NCBI GenBank assembly: GCA_002726335.1
Contig: PBSR01000235.1
Span: 1 to 10,111 of the forward strand
DNA length: 10,111 bases
Direction: 5' to 3'
DNA from: Gemmatimonadaceae bacterium
Lineage (GTDB): Bacteria > Latescibacterota > UBA2968 > UBA8231
Part shown: piece by piece, positions 1 through 6,519 of the stretch
How positions within the stretch are numbered: position 1 is the first letter of the stretch
Layout: each line of letters opens with the position of its first letter
The notes under the pieces: model-generated
What the model was told of the DNA's origin: nothing
Database searches by the model: none
The model's input: only the letters and a program-made list of their open reading frames with translations
Program-made: the position numbers and the translations under genes

Positions 1-1855
1 CCTCCACCATGCCGCGTTCCAGCAGCCACTCGCCGTCCACGAGAAGCGCAGCGTGCCGCCGTAGAGGCGCCCCCGGCGCCGACCATCGCAGGGAGAACAA
101 CTCGGGTCGATCGGACCCGAAGCGCAGGAAGGGCTCCTCGTAGTCGGGGATGAAGTTGCCGTTCTGGTTGTGGTCGTTGATGAAGTCGCCGTTCTCGTCG
201 AACCCGGGCCAGGCGTGCCCGCCGGAACTGGGCTGGAATGGCCGCTGCCACTCAGGCACGCCGTTGAAGTCGTCGTCGTCGTCGACGAACTCGTAGAGCC
301 GGGGGATGGCGGCACCATAGTAGAGCAGCCCCCCGGGATCCGTCACTAAGTGACTCGTCGTGTACTCGTCGTCGATGGAGAACGTCTCGACGAAGAGGAG
401 CCAGGGATCACGCTGGTAGGCGAGATGAGCATATCCGGCACCGGCCTGCTGTATCTCCTGATGGTGGCGGTCCAACGCCGGGTTGGGATACCGACGCAGG
501 CGGCGATTGACGGCCACTTCACCCTTGAGCGACAGGCCACGCCACTGCGGCAGGTTCCAGTCGACGCCGATCACCTCGGTGGCCACCGGCAAACCGTAGT
601 CGACGGTCACGACGCCGGTATTGCTGCGGTCGCGCACGTTTCCCGGTGAGCGCAATTGTGTAGTGAAGACCGTGTTGGCCGCCGAACCCCGGTCATCACG
701 CTGCAGATTCGACGCCACCTCGACGCGGTAGTCGTTGGCCACGTCCAACTCGACCCGGGCACTGCGCAGGTCGGCGCTGCGTACTCCCTCTGCATTCAGC
801 GTTGCCAGATCGTATTCCAGCAGGATGTGCTCCGAGCCGTCGGCGCCGAGAGCGCCGCCGCGCTGGACACCGCCTTCGATCCGGGGCAGAAAGCCGATCT
901 CCGAGCCACGCAGCTGACGGCCGCTGGTGTCGATCAGAACGATGTCGTGAGCCAGCAGCACGGCGCCATCACTGCGATCCGCAGGGGAGTCGTCGCGCAG
1001 CCGTACCCAGAGTTTGCGCAGTGGCTGATTCTGCAGAACCGTGAGAGTGCCGCTGAGGGGATTGCCGTCGTTCAGATCGAGCTGGGTGTGGGCGTTGTGC
1101 ACGTTCACGTACGTCAGGCCCATCCGGGTCAAAGCGCCCAGGGAAAGATCGACATGTCCGCCGAACAGGTGTGTGGCGTTCGTGCCGTTGCCGGAAACGG
1201 ATGTGCCTGCCTGGGCGTCGGTGAGACCGTTGGGGTCGCTGACGCGGGACAGCAGTAACGTGGCGCTGTGGCGCGCGCTGGCGATATCGAGGCGCAGACC
1301 GTTGTAGCGCGGTTTGTTGAAGGTGAGGGGCGTAAACAGGGTGTTGATCTGGTCGCCCACCATCAGGCGATAGGTGGCGCCTCCCCGCTGGTCGCCGGCG
1401 ATCACCAGGCGGCCGAAGAACCGATCGTATGCGGGAAGGGCCCTGTCGGTGCCCAGAGTGCTGGCCTCGGAACTGTTGCGCACGTCCCGTCTGGGCGCCT
1501 TGACGATGAAGCTGCCCCGCGACTGGGGTTGTTCCTGGGTCCAGGAATAGACGAGCCAGCCGCGGCCTACCGGGCTGCCGAGCACATCATAGAAGTCGTC
1601 ACCTTCCAGCAGTCGATCGACGTAACGGGTGTAGGGCTGGGTGGCGTAGCGGGCATCGGTGGCGTGCCAGGGCTGCCAGTAGCTCTCTGCCAGATGGCGC
1701 GGTGCATACCACTTGTGGACCTGGGGTGCGACGTACTCCATCTCGAAGCGCGGTACCGTGGCGCGCTCGGTACCGAGCACTCCCTGGGCGGCAGGCTGGG
1801 CGTCCACATGACCGAACCAGAGCAGTGTGAGGCATGTGCCGGCCAGATAACGCAA
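1..1855 (-). CDS. Large secreted, probably outer-membrane-associated protein (C-terminus beyond left edge)
   Basis: This minus-strand frame has no stop from the TGA at 1898-1900 to the left edge, giving at least 618 residues. I do not recognise a named family. The N-terminus reads as a Sec signal peptide (MRYLAGTCLTLLWFGHVDA, then QPAA), so I chose TTG at 1855. No ATG lies upstream before the stop, the first in-frame ATG (1741) would delete the signal peptide, and no convincing ribosome site precedes the TTG. The body is rich in alternating polar/hydrophobic strands (e.g. YRLMVGDQ and FTPLTFNKPRYNG near residues 150-190), as in porin-like or beta-sandwich surface proteins. Near residues 522-576 is an acidic Asn/Asp/Gly stretch (FVDDDDDFNG, FDENGDFINDHNQNGN, then YEEPFLRFGSDRPE) that resembles a calcium-binding loop. 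The gene follows two cytochrome genes on the same strand, so it may be co-transcribed with them. Coding status is strong; function is inferred only as envelope or surface. Confidence 0.8.
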   Translation of the reverse strand, partial: MRYLAGTCLTLLWFGHVDAQPAAQGVLGTERATVPRFEMEYVAPQVHKWYAPRHLAESYWQPWHATDARYATQPYTRYVDRLLEGDDFYDVLGSPVGRGWLVYSWTQEQPQSRGSFIVKAPRRDVRNSSEASTLGTDRALPAYDRFFGRLVIAGDQRGGATYRLMVGDQINTLFTPLTFNKPRYNGLRLDIASARHSATLLLSRVSDPNGLTDAQAGTSVSGNGTNATHLFGGHVDLSLGALTRMGLTYVNVHNAHTQLDLNDGNPLSGTLTVLQNQPLRKLWVRLRDDSPADRSDGAVLLAHDIVLIDTSGRQLRGSEIGFLPRIEGGVQRGGALGADGSEHILLEYDLATLNAEGVRSADLRSARVELDVANDYRVEVASNLQRDDRGSAANTVFTTQLRSPGNVRDRSNTGVVTVDYGLPVATEVIGVDWNLPQWRGLSLKGEVAVNRRLRRYPNPALDRHHQEIQQAGAGYAHLAYQRDPWLLFVETFSIDDEYTTSHLVTDPGGLLYYGAAIPRLYEFVDDDDDFNGVPEWQRPFQPSSGGHAWPGFDENGDFINDHNQNGNFIPDYEEPFLRFGSDRPELFSLRWSAPGAPLRRHAALLVDGEWLLERGMVE

Positions 1856-1996
1856 GAAGGTTTGTCGCCTGAGGGTGATCGACTGCTGTAGAGGTCGTCA
1901 GTCGGGAAGTAAACGAAGCCGGTGCATATGAGCCAGCAGATACCACCTCTATGGACGCGCGGATCCGCCGCAGGGCAGGCAGGTCGGGTGGACTGA
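1856..1996. other. Intergenic gap between diheme cytochrome and large secreted protein
   Basis: This is 141 bp between two co-directional minus-strand genes. I see no T-tracted hairpin and no clear promoter, so read-through from the cytochromes is possible. It contains a 10-bp palindrome around a GGATCC core (1959-1968) with no obvious role. It also holds an ATG at 1925-1927 (minus) that is in frame with the downstream gene but is closed after nine codons by TGA at 1898-1900. Confidence 0.5.
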
Positions 1997-2884
1997 TCAG
2001 TGATTGGGCTTTTCGGCCACCACCCGGTTGACGATCGGGTCCAGCGATTTCAGATAGGCCGCGATCGCTTCCAGGTCTGAGGACGTCATGTGCCGATAGC
2101 CGTTGTCGATCAACTCGGCCATCAGGCCCTGCGTGTCGTCCCCATCCGGCTTGAGGCCTGTCCGCAGGTACCAGGTGATGTCAGCAGTCGTCCATCGGCC
2201 GATGCCGGTGTCCGGGTCGGGCGTGATATTCGGCGCCAGCTCTCCCTCGGGGCCCTCGACGGTCCCGGCATACGCGAGTTCGATATCCAGGCCCCCCATC
2301 ACGTTGCGCGGCGTGTGACATTCGGCACAGTGCCCGAGGGCAGTAGCCAGGTAGGCGCCCCGGTTCCATTCTGCCTCGCGCTCAGGGTCGGGAGCGTAGG
2401 GACCCGGTTCGAGGTAGAGCCAACTCCACACTCCCAGCAGTGGACGCCAGCCGAACGGCGGGGGCAGGTCCGTGACGGTGTTCTCCCGTTCGGCATGGGG
2501 CAAGGAGAACAGGTAGGCCTTGAGATCCAGCAGATCCCGATCGCTCATCCCGGTGAACGCGGTGAAGGGAAAGACGGGGAAGAAGCGCGTACCATCGGGT
2601 CCGATGCCATGGCGCATGGCCCGTATGAAGTCGGCATCCCGCCACGTCCCGATACCCGTCTCTGAATCTGCGGTTATGTTGGTCGCGTACACCGATCCAA
2701 AGGGTGTCCGCACGGCCCTCCCGCCGGCCATGAAGGCCCCCTCATTCTCCACATCCGTATGACAGCTGCAACCTCCAGAGGCGCGGAAGATGTACTCGCC
2801 GCGCTCTATCGCTGAGGCGTCCTGCCCGCCGGCAGGAAGATTCAACAGACAGATCAGCGCCAGGACCGTGACGACCCGCGCCAC
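1997..2884 (-). CDS. Periplasmic diheme class I cytochrome c (alcohol-dehydrogenase-type cytochrome subunit family)
   Basis: The 295-residue form starts at GTG 2884 and begins with a clean signal peptide (MARVVTVLALICLLNLPAGG). The frame stays open upstream to GTG 2968, but that would add a charged, non-signal-like leader overlapping the preceding gene. Two cytochrome c domains follow. Domain 1 (about residues 25-135) has its haem site at 39-42, reading G-G-C-S-C-H, with one residue between the cysteines instead of two; Met113 (TGMSDRD) is the likely distal ligand. Domain 2 (about 165-290) has a normal CAECH at 186-190, and Met266 (RHMTSSD) is the likely ligand. The paired NIT-(A/P)-D-x-(E/D)-TGIG-x-W motifs after each haem are characteristic of periplasmic electron-transfer subunits that accept electrons from sugar, alcohol or aldehyde dehydrogenases. 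No dehydrogenase lies in the window. It sits 26 nt after the cytochrome c'/c556-type gene, so co-transcription is likely. Confidence 0.9.
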   Translation of the reverse strand: MARVVTVLALICLLNLPAGGQDASAIERGEYIFRASGGCSCHTDVENEGAFMAGGRAVRTPFGSVYATNITADSETGIGTWRDADFIRAMRHGIGPDGTRFFPVFPFTAFTGMSDRDLLDLKAYLFSLPHAERENTVTDLPPPFGWRPLLGVWSWLYLEPGPYAPDPEREAEWNRGAYLATALGHCAECHTPRNVMGGLDIELAYAGTVEGPEGELAPNITPDPDTGIGRWTTADITWYLRTGLKPDGDDTQGLMAELIDNGYRHMTSSDLEAIAAYLKSLDPIVNRVVAEKPNH

Positions 2885-2910
2885 TGGAGAACCGTCCGCC
2901 AGGGAATCTC

Positions 2911-3378
2911 TCAGCGCTTGAACCGTTCTTCCTTGGGTTTGCGGTAGGGCTTGTGGCAGCCGCCGCACGATTCGCCCACGCCCTTCATCGCTGCCGGGAT
3001 GGCGCTGGCGTCACCACTGGTGGCGGCCTCGATCAGGGCGTCGCTGGCAGTGGTCATCTCGCCCGCGGCTGCTACGTACTTCTCCCATTCCTGCCAGATC
3101 TTCGGCTGGGCGTCGGTGCGTCCTTCCACGACCTTCTTCTCGAAGGCACTTTCTATGAGGGTGCTGGCATCCCGCAGGACGCGCGCGTGGACGGCGATAT
3201 TCTCCTGATGCGGCAGGTCGTTCTTCAGAATATCGCTGATCGCTCCCATGCTGGCACCGATCGTCTTCATCACCTTCTGGCGGTAGGCGAGATGGGCGGC
3301 CTCTTCCTGGGCGTGTGCCCCCGAGAATGACAGGATCAGCATGAACCCTGTCACCTGTCCGATACTCTTCCACGACAT
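2911..3378 (-). CDS. Cytochrome c'/c556-type four-helix cytochrome
   Basis: The product is a 155-residue exported haem protein. ATG at 3378 is preceded by AGGAG (3388-3392) with a 9-nt spacer and starts a signal peptide cleaved near AHA/QEE (residue 23). The frame remains open to TTG 3501, but that extension has no signal-like character. The mature part begins with the family hallmark YRQKVMKTIGASMGAI (32-47), is otherwise helical, and ends with a single CGGCH haem site at 138-142 followed by a very basic tail (KPYRKPKEERFKR). Position of the haem motif and length fit the cytochrome c'/c556 family (Pfam Cytochrom_C_2). The Met in the first helix leaves open whether it is a six-coordinate c556-like electron carrier or a five-coordinate gas-binding c'. 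It is the first gene of the minus-strand cytochrome unit and is divergent from the discoidin-like protein gene. Confidence 0.92.
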   Translation of the reverse strand: MSWKSIGQVTGFMLILSFSGAHAQEEAAHLAYRQKVMKTIGASMGAISDILKNDLPHQENIAVHARVLRDASTLIESAFEKKVVEGRTDAQPKIWQEWEKYVAAAGEMTTASDALIEAATSGDASAIPAAMKGVGESCGGCHKPYRKPKEERFKR

Positions 3379-3427
3379 GATGCTTTGCTCCTCTTCTTCT
3401 GTTGGGATCCTGTAGCACCGCCCGCCA

Positions 3428-3433
3428 ATTCTA
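3428..3433 (-). promoter_or_regulatory. Possible -10 element for the cytochrome unit
   Basis: Read on the minus strand this is TAGAAT, five of six matches to the sigma70 -10 consensus, in GC-rich surroundings. It would place the transcript start about 40 nt before the cytochrome start codon. No good -35 hexamer lies 16-18 bp upstream, so this is weak. Confidence 0.25.
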
Positions 3434-3486
3434 CGAGGGTGGGCCGAGGCGCACCAGCGATGACCTTTCTCCGCTTCGCCATCTGC

Positions 3487-3500
3487 TGTCATTTTTGACA
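3487..3500. promoter_or_regulatory. Inverted repeat TGTCA-N4-TGACA, candidate operator
   Basis: Two perfect 5-bp half-sites are separated by TTTT. The right half forms most of the TTGACA -35 hexamer of the rightward promoter, so a protein bound here would block it. The same half-sites, in the opposite arrangement, recur 38 bp away (centre to centre) at 3524-3539. Confidence 0.45.
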
Positions 3501-3525
3501 ACTGCGCGACCGGGGAGTTTACTAT
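3495..3525 (+). promoter_or_regulatory. Sigma70-type promoter for the discoidin-like protein gene
   Basis: A perfect -35 hexamer TTGACA (3495-3500) is followed by TACTAT (3520-3525; 4/6, including the key second and sixth bases) with a 19-bp spacer. TTTACT (3518-3523) is the alternative with 17 bp. Transcription would start near 3530, downstream of the ATG at 3524, which favours the TTG at 3593 as the translation start. Based on consensus matching by eye only. Confidence 0.45.
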
Positions 3526-3539
3526 GACAGCGCTGTCAT
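3524..3539. promoter_or_regulatory. 16-bp perfect palindrome, candidate operator
   Basis: ATGACAGCGCTGTCAT is a perfect palindrome built from TGACA and TGTCA around GCGC. It covers the end of the predicted -10 and the expected transcript start, a typical repressor position. It also contains an in-frame ATG preceded by GGGGAG (3512-3517), so it could instead be coding. Confidence 0.5.
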
Positions 3540-3561
3540 GGCGCCACAGAGGCCGGTGTCG

Positions 3562-3581
3562 TTCTCTTCTCTTCTCTTCTC
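3562..3581 (+). repeat. Four perfect tandem copies of TTCTC
   Basis: Four uninterrupted copies of a pentanucleotide lie just before the likely start of the discoidin-like protein gene. If translation began at ATG 3524 they would be coding; with the preferred TTG start they lie in the 5' leader. The unit is a cyclic permutation of the CTCTT repeat that phase-varies Neisseria opa genes, but four copies is short. Confidence 0.85.
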
Positions 3582-3592
3582 CGGGGGAATCT

Positions 3593-5908
3593 TTGCGAAT
3601 CGCCTACATGATGGCCGCCGCCGCCATCCTCACGGGTCCTGCCATCGCCGACCAGATCCGCTTTGATCGTCCGGCCGACTGGCGGCAATGGTCGCTGCCT
3701 CTCGGGGCCGTGGAATTCGACGGCGACGTCATTCGGACCGTCGAACTGCGACGAAACACCAACGCCATTGCCAATCACCTGGATTTCGGGGGCGGCATTC
3801 GCGCCGCCGGCTCGAATGCCGCTTCGGCACGCGCGGCCATCGACGGCGACACTGCCACCGGGTGGGAACCCGATTGGGAGCGTCCCTCAGGGGACTGGTT
3901 CATCGAGATCGACCTGGGGCGAGCGGTCAATGCGAGTAGTGTCAGCCTCGTTTTCGATGAGGCGGCGCCTCCCTTCGAACTGTTCGATCTTCTGCTATCG
4001 ACTGGGGAGCCCGAAACCGACGTCATCGCCGCCCCGATCCCGGGCACGGTGGTCTACCGGATCAAAGAGCGCTTCAAGGGAAACCGCCAGCACACTGTCA
4101 CCTTGCCCCTCGAGGAACCGGACAGCCAGCCGATTCAGTATATCCTGGTTGATTTTCTGTTGCCAACACCGGGGGCGCGTCTGATGGAGGTTGTCGTCGA
4201 CGACTTCGGTGACAATGTCGCCCTCGGACTTCTCGATCGGGGGGGTGGCATCGACGTGGAGGTGGATATCAATTCCAAGGACGCCTCGAAGGCTCCTCTG
4301 GGGAACGCCCGAGGCCTGGTGGATGGCGATCTCTACGAGCGTTTTGTTTTTGGCTCGTCGAGTCGAGGCGGCGCCGAGGATGTCGATGCGCACATGATCC
4401 TCGATCTGGGCGCCACGTACAACGTCGATCTGGTACGAGTCATCGGTGGGGTTGTCGTACGCTCCGGCTTCGGCGGTGGCATCACGACGAGACACTACGT
4501 GCAACGGCGGCGCTGGAATTTCGACTACTATGAGTTGATGACCTCCGACGGGGCGTTGTCGCCCGATGGGACCCGGATCTGGACCAAACACCACACAGGC
4601 GTGGCGCGGCCAGAAAATAGGGCCCGTGGGGTCGGCGACCACGAGTTCGAGCCCATCCCCACCCGTTTTGTGCGCCTCTTCTGGAAATTCTGGTCGGCCT
4701 CCTGCAATCAGATCTCACAGAATTCATGTGTGTTTCGCGGCGCAACCGACGAAATCATGATCTATGGCTCCGGCCATCCCCTCGAGGTGCAGTTCCGCTC
4801 CCCGCTGATCAACCTGGGGGACTCAAGGAACCTTAACACGGTGGAATGGGAGGGCGATACACCCCCGGGAACGCGCATCGAGGTCCGCTCCCGCACGGGA
4901 AACGAGATCATCCCCGTGTTGGTGTACCACGACAAGAATGGAAAAGTCGTCACCGAAAAAAAATACGGAAAACTGATCCCCAGCTTCCGTGGTTCGATCG
5001 ACACATTGATTACACCCGGCGGAGACTGGAGCTCATGGAGCAACGCGTACTCCGAGTCGGGTGAATCGTTCCAGTCGCCATCGCCGCGCCAATACATGGA
5101 GCTGGATGTCAGGCTGCTCTCTGACGATCCATCCCGTGGTGCCACCATCGATTGGCTGGCGGTCAACTTCACTCCACCTCTCGCGGAACAGACGCTAGGG
5201 GAGATCTACCCGCTACAGGCCGATCCGGGCGTCGACTCTGAGTTTTCGTATTTCCTGCGTCCAATACGCACGAGTGGCAGCGGCTTCGATCGTCTTCTGC
5301 TGGAGTCTTCGGCTCCGGTGGAGTTCGTCGACGTATTCGTCGACGACGAACCCACGCAGGGCAGCATAGATGTGAGGTCGGACGGCTTCACGATCACGCT
5401 GCCGGACAAGGTGCGCTCGAACCAGCTCATAGAGCTTCGCTTCGACGCCACGGTGTTCCTTCAGGGCACCCGGTTTGACTTGTTCCTGCAGGATACCGAT
5501 CAGCCGGATAACATTCGCCAACTCGTCGACGCCGGCGACGCCACGGATCAGGTCGAGAGCAGCACGAATGTGGTGATGCTTCCTGTCACCCGGAGTCTCT
5601 TGGGCGGCCTCGTGACGAGTACGCCGGTTCTGACGCCCAATGGCGACGGGGTCAATGACGTCCTGGTCGCTGTCTTCGACCTGGTGAATGTTCTGGTGCC
5701 GCGACCACTGACCTTCTCCGTGTTCGATCTGTCGGGACGCCGGGTTCACAGCAAGAATCTCGAGGCAACCGCCGGCCGGGCGGAATTCTCCTGGGACGGT
5801 CGCGCCGACGGTGACCTCGTCGCCCCCGGCCTCTACCTAGTCGATGTCACCGTTGCCGGTGACACGGGCGACAGAACCACCCGCAAGGTTGTTTCTGTCA
5901 CCTACTGA
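3593..5908 (+). CDS. Secreted multi-domain beta protein with two discoidin-like domains and FlgD/CHU_C-like C-terminus
   Basis: The product has 771 residues from TTG 3593, which has GGGGG (3583-3587) five bases before it and opens with a compact signal peptide (MRIAYMMAAAAILTGPAIA/DQ). ATG 3524 also has a good ribosome site but adds a basic 23-residue leader and lies at or before the predicted transcript start; ATG 3608 has no ribosome site. Domains in order: discoidin (F5/8 type C)-like about 75-200 (AAIDGDTATGW, IEIDLG); a second such module about 235-392 (GLVDGD, MILDLG, RFVRLFWKFW, IMIYG); a beta-sandwich about 397-530 (VEWEGDTPPGTRIEVRSRTGN, WSSWS); further beta structure; and a C-terminal Ig-like domain about 678-771 with TPNGDGVND, VFDLSGRRV and APGLYLVDV. 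The last resembles FlgD-like and gliding-motility-associated C-terminal domains. A role in binding surface glycans or exopolymer is inferred from the discoidin modules. It is divergent from the cytochrome unit. Confidence 0.88.
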   Translation: MRIAYMMAAAAILTGPAIADQIRFDRPADWRQWSLPLGAVEFDGDVIRTVELRRNTNAIANHLDFGGGIRAAGSNAASARAAIDGDTATGWEPDWERPSGDWFIEIDLGRAVNASSVSLVFDEAAPPFELFDLLLSTGEPETDVIAAPIPGTVVYRIKERFKGNRQHTVTLPLEEPDSQPIQYILVDFLLPTPGARLMEVVVDDFGDNVALGLLDRGGGIDVEVDINSKDASKAPLGNARGLVDGDLYERFVFGSSSRGGAEDVDAHMILDLGATYNVDLVRVIGGVVVRSGFGGGITTRHYVQRRRWNFDYYELMTSDGALSPDGTRIWTKHHTGVARPENRARGVGDHEFEPIPTRFVRLFWKFWSASCNQISQNSCVFRGATDEIMIYGSGHPLEVQFRSPLINLGDSRNLNTVEWEGDTPPGTRIEVRSRTGNEIIPVLVYHDKNGKVVTEKKYGKLIPSFRGSIDTLITPGGDWSSWSNAYSESGESFQSPSPRQYMELDVRLLSDDPSRGATIDWLAVNFTPPLAEQTLGEIYPLQADPGVDSEFSYFLRPIRTSGSGFDRLLLESSAPVEFVDVFVDDEPTQGSIDVRSDGFTITLPDKVRSNQLIELRFDATVFLQGTRFDLFLQDTDQPDNIRQLVDAGDATDQVESSTNVVMLPVTRSLLGGLVTSTPVLTPNGDGVNDVLVAVFDLVNVLVPRPLTFSVFDLSGRRVHSKNLEATAGRAEFSWDGRADGDLVAPGLYLVDVTVAGDTGDRTTRKVVSVTY

Positions 5909-5917
5909 TGGCGGCGA

Positions 5918-5946
5918 TTGACGATTCGGGGAGGGAGAAGTACAAT
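5918..5946 (+). promoter_or_regulatory. Sigma70-type promoter for the small lipoprotein gene
   Basis: TTGACG (5918-5923, 5/6) and TACAAT (5941-5946, 5/6) are separated by exactly 17 bp, the ideal spacing. The predicted transcript start is near 5953, about 38 nt before the lipoprotein ATG. It lies ten bases after the stop of the preceding gene, so the lipoprotein can be expressed independently. Confidence 0.65.
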
Positions 5947-5951
5947 TCCGC

Positions 5952-5967
5952 CTTGAATCGGTTCAAG
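5952..5967. promoter_or_regulatory. Inverted repeat CTTGAA-N4-TTCAAG at the lipoprotein transcript start
   Basis: Perfect 6-bp arms flank a TCGG loop, located at the predicted +1. It could be an operator or a hairpin at the 5' end of the mRNA that affects stability. It leaves the ribosome site GGAG (5977-5980) free. Confidence 0.45.
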
Positions 5968-5990
5968 TATCTGACCGGAGACCGTGCACG

Positions 5991-6440
5991 ATGAAGAAAT
6001 GCAAATGGCTGGTATTCTTGGCGGTGGTGGCCCTCGTCGGTTGCGGCTCCGACGACTCCGTATCCCCGACTCCGGATCTGGCCGACGCCTGGGTGGGTGA
6101 TTACGCCGGTGTCGGCGCGTATTCGCTGTCGAACGGGCAGAGCGGCGTGGACAGTCCCACCACCCTGCTGATCGAGGCGGCAACCACGAAACAGATCATG
6201 ATCGCCGCCAACCTCGTGTACGGCACCGGCCGCAACGACGAGGCCTCCGCCTGGGCCATGGTCACCCCGGCGAGCGAAGATGAACTGGAAGTCCAGTTCC
6301 GCCAAGGGACGAGCCGCATCGTGTTTCTCCTGTCCAGGGAGGGGGACCAGATCCGCGGCTCCATCGTCACCAGCACACTGCGAATCGGCGGCAACTGGAC
6401 CCAGGACCAGAGCATGACGATCGACGTCGCTCGACAGTAG
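5991..6440 (+). CDS. Small exported lipoprotein of unknown function
   Basis: The product has 149 residues. ATG has GGAG ten bases upstream. The N-terminus is a lipoprotein signal peptide (MKKCKWLVFLAVVALVGC) with lipobox L-V-G-C, so Cys18 should be lipidated; the following Gly-Ser-Asp-Asp gives no firm clue to inner or outer membrane sorting. After a short Ser/Pro/Asp linker, residues about 33-149 form a compact domain of alternating strands (WVGDYAGVG, TTLLIEA, ELEVQF, RIVFLLS, DQIRGSIVTS), suggesting a small beta-barrel or lipocalin-like fold. No named family was recognised. It has its own promoter and terminator and therefore appears monocistronic. Confidence 0.85.
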   Translation: MKKCKWLVFLAVVALVGCGSDDSVSPTPDLADAWVGDYAGVGAYSLSNGQSGVDSPTTLLIEAATTKQIMIAANLVYGTGRNDEASAWAMVTPASEDELEVQFRQGTSRIVFLLSREGDQIRGSIVTSTLRIGGNWTQDQSMTIDVARQ

Positions 6441-6465
6441 TCGGGCACCACAGAGTCGAGGTATC

Positions 6466-6502
6466 GCCGGTTGAAGCCACGTTGCTTCAGCCGGCTTTTT
6501 TT
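6466..6502 (+). terminator. Strong intrinsic terminator after the lipoprotein gene
   Basis: A 12-bp stem (6466-6477 with 6484-6495, one G-U pair) closes a six-base loop CACGTT and is followed directly by seven T residues (6496-6502). It starts 26 nt after the lipoprotein stop codon. It ends only 17 nt before the ATG of the TPR gene, leaving no room for a normal promoter between them. Confidence 0.85.
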
Positions 6503-6519
6503 CGGGGCAACCGGCAGGT

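Larger units (their letters stand above)
3379..3592. promoter_or_regulatory. Divergent regulatory region between cytochrome unit and discoidin-like protein gene
   Basis: About 210 bp separate the likely start codons of two divergent transcription units. It holds a rightward promoter, two inverted repeats sharing TGTCA/TGACA half-sites, a (TTCTC)4 repeat and a possible leftward -10; each is listed separately. The layout suggests that one regulator could control both directions. Confidence 0.5.

Noticed and set aside
269..283. (GTC)5 trinucleotide run as a variable microsatellite
   Set aside because: It encodes five Asp in a conserved-looking acidic loop, keeps the frame whatever its length, and is short.
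656..1891. Two long plus-strand open frames opposite the large secreted protein
   Set aside because: The minus-strand frame is open across the whole region with a signal peptide and coherent composition; the plus frames are broken and Val/Gly/Ala-biased like typical shadows.
1959..1968. 10-bp palindrome with GGATCC core as an operator or terminator
   Set aside because: No T-tract, no promoter nearby and no second copy; such a palindrome is expected by chance in GC-rich DNA.
2885..2968. GTG at 2968 as the start of the diheme cytochrome
   Set aside because: It overlaps the preceding gene by 58 bp and puts 28 extra residues ahead of a clear signal peptide.
3524..3592. ATG at 3524 as the start of the discoidin-like protein
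   Set aside because: It has a good GGGGAG site, but the predicted promoter would start transcription at or past it and it adds a basic non-signal leader; kept as an alternative, not fully excluded.
3995..4642. 215-codon minus-strand open frame inside the discoidin-like gene
   Set aside because: It is antisense to a well-supported domain-bearing gene and has no recognisable features.
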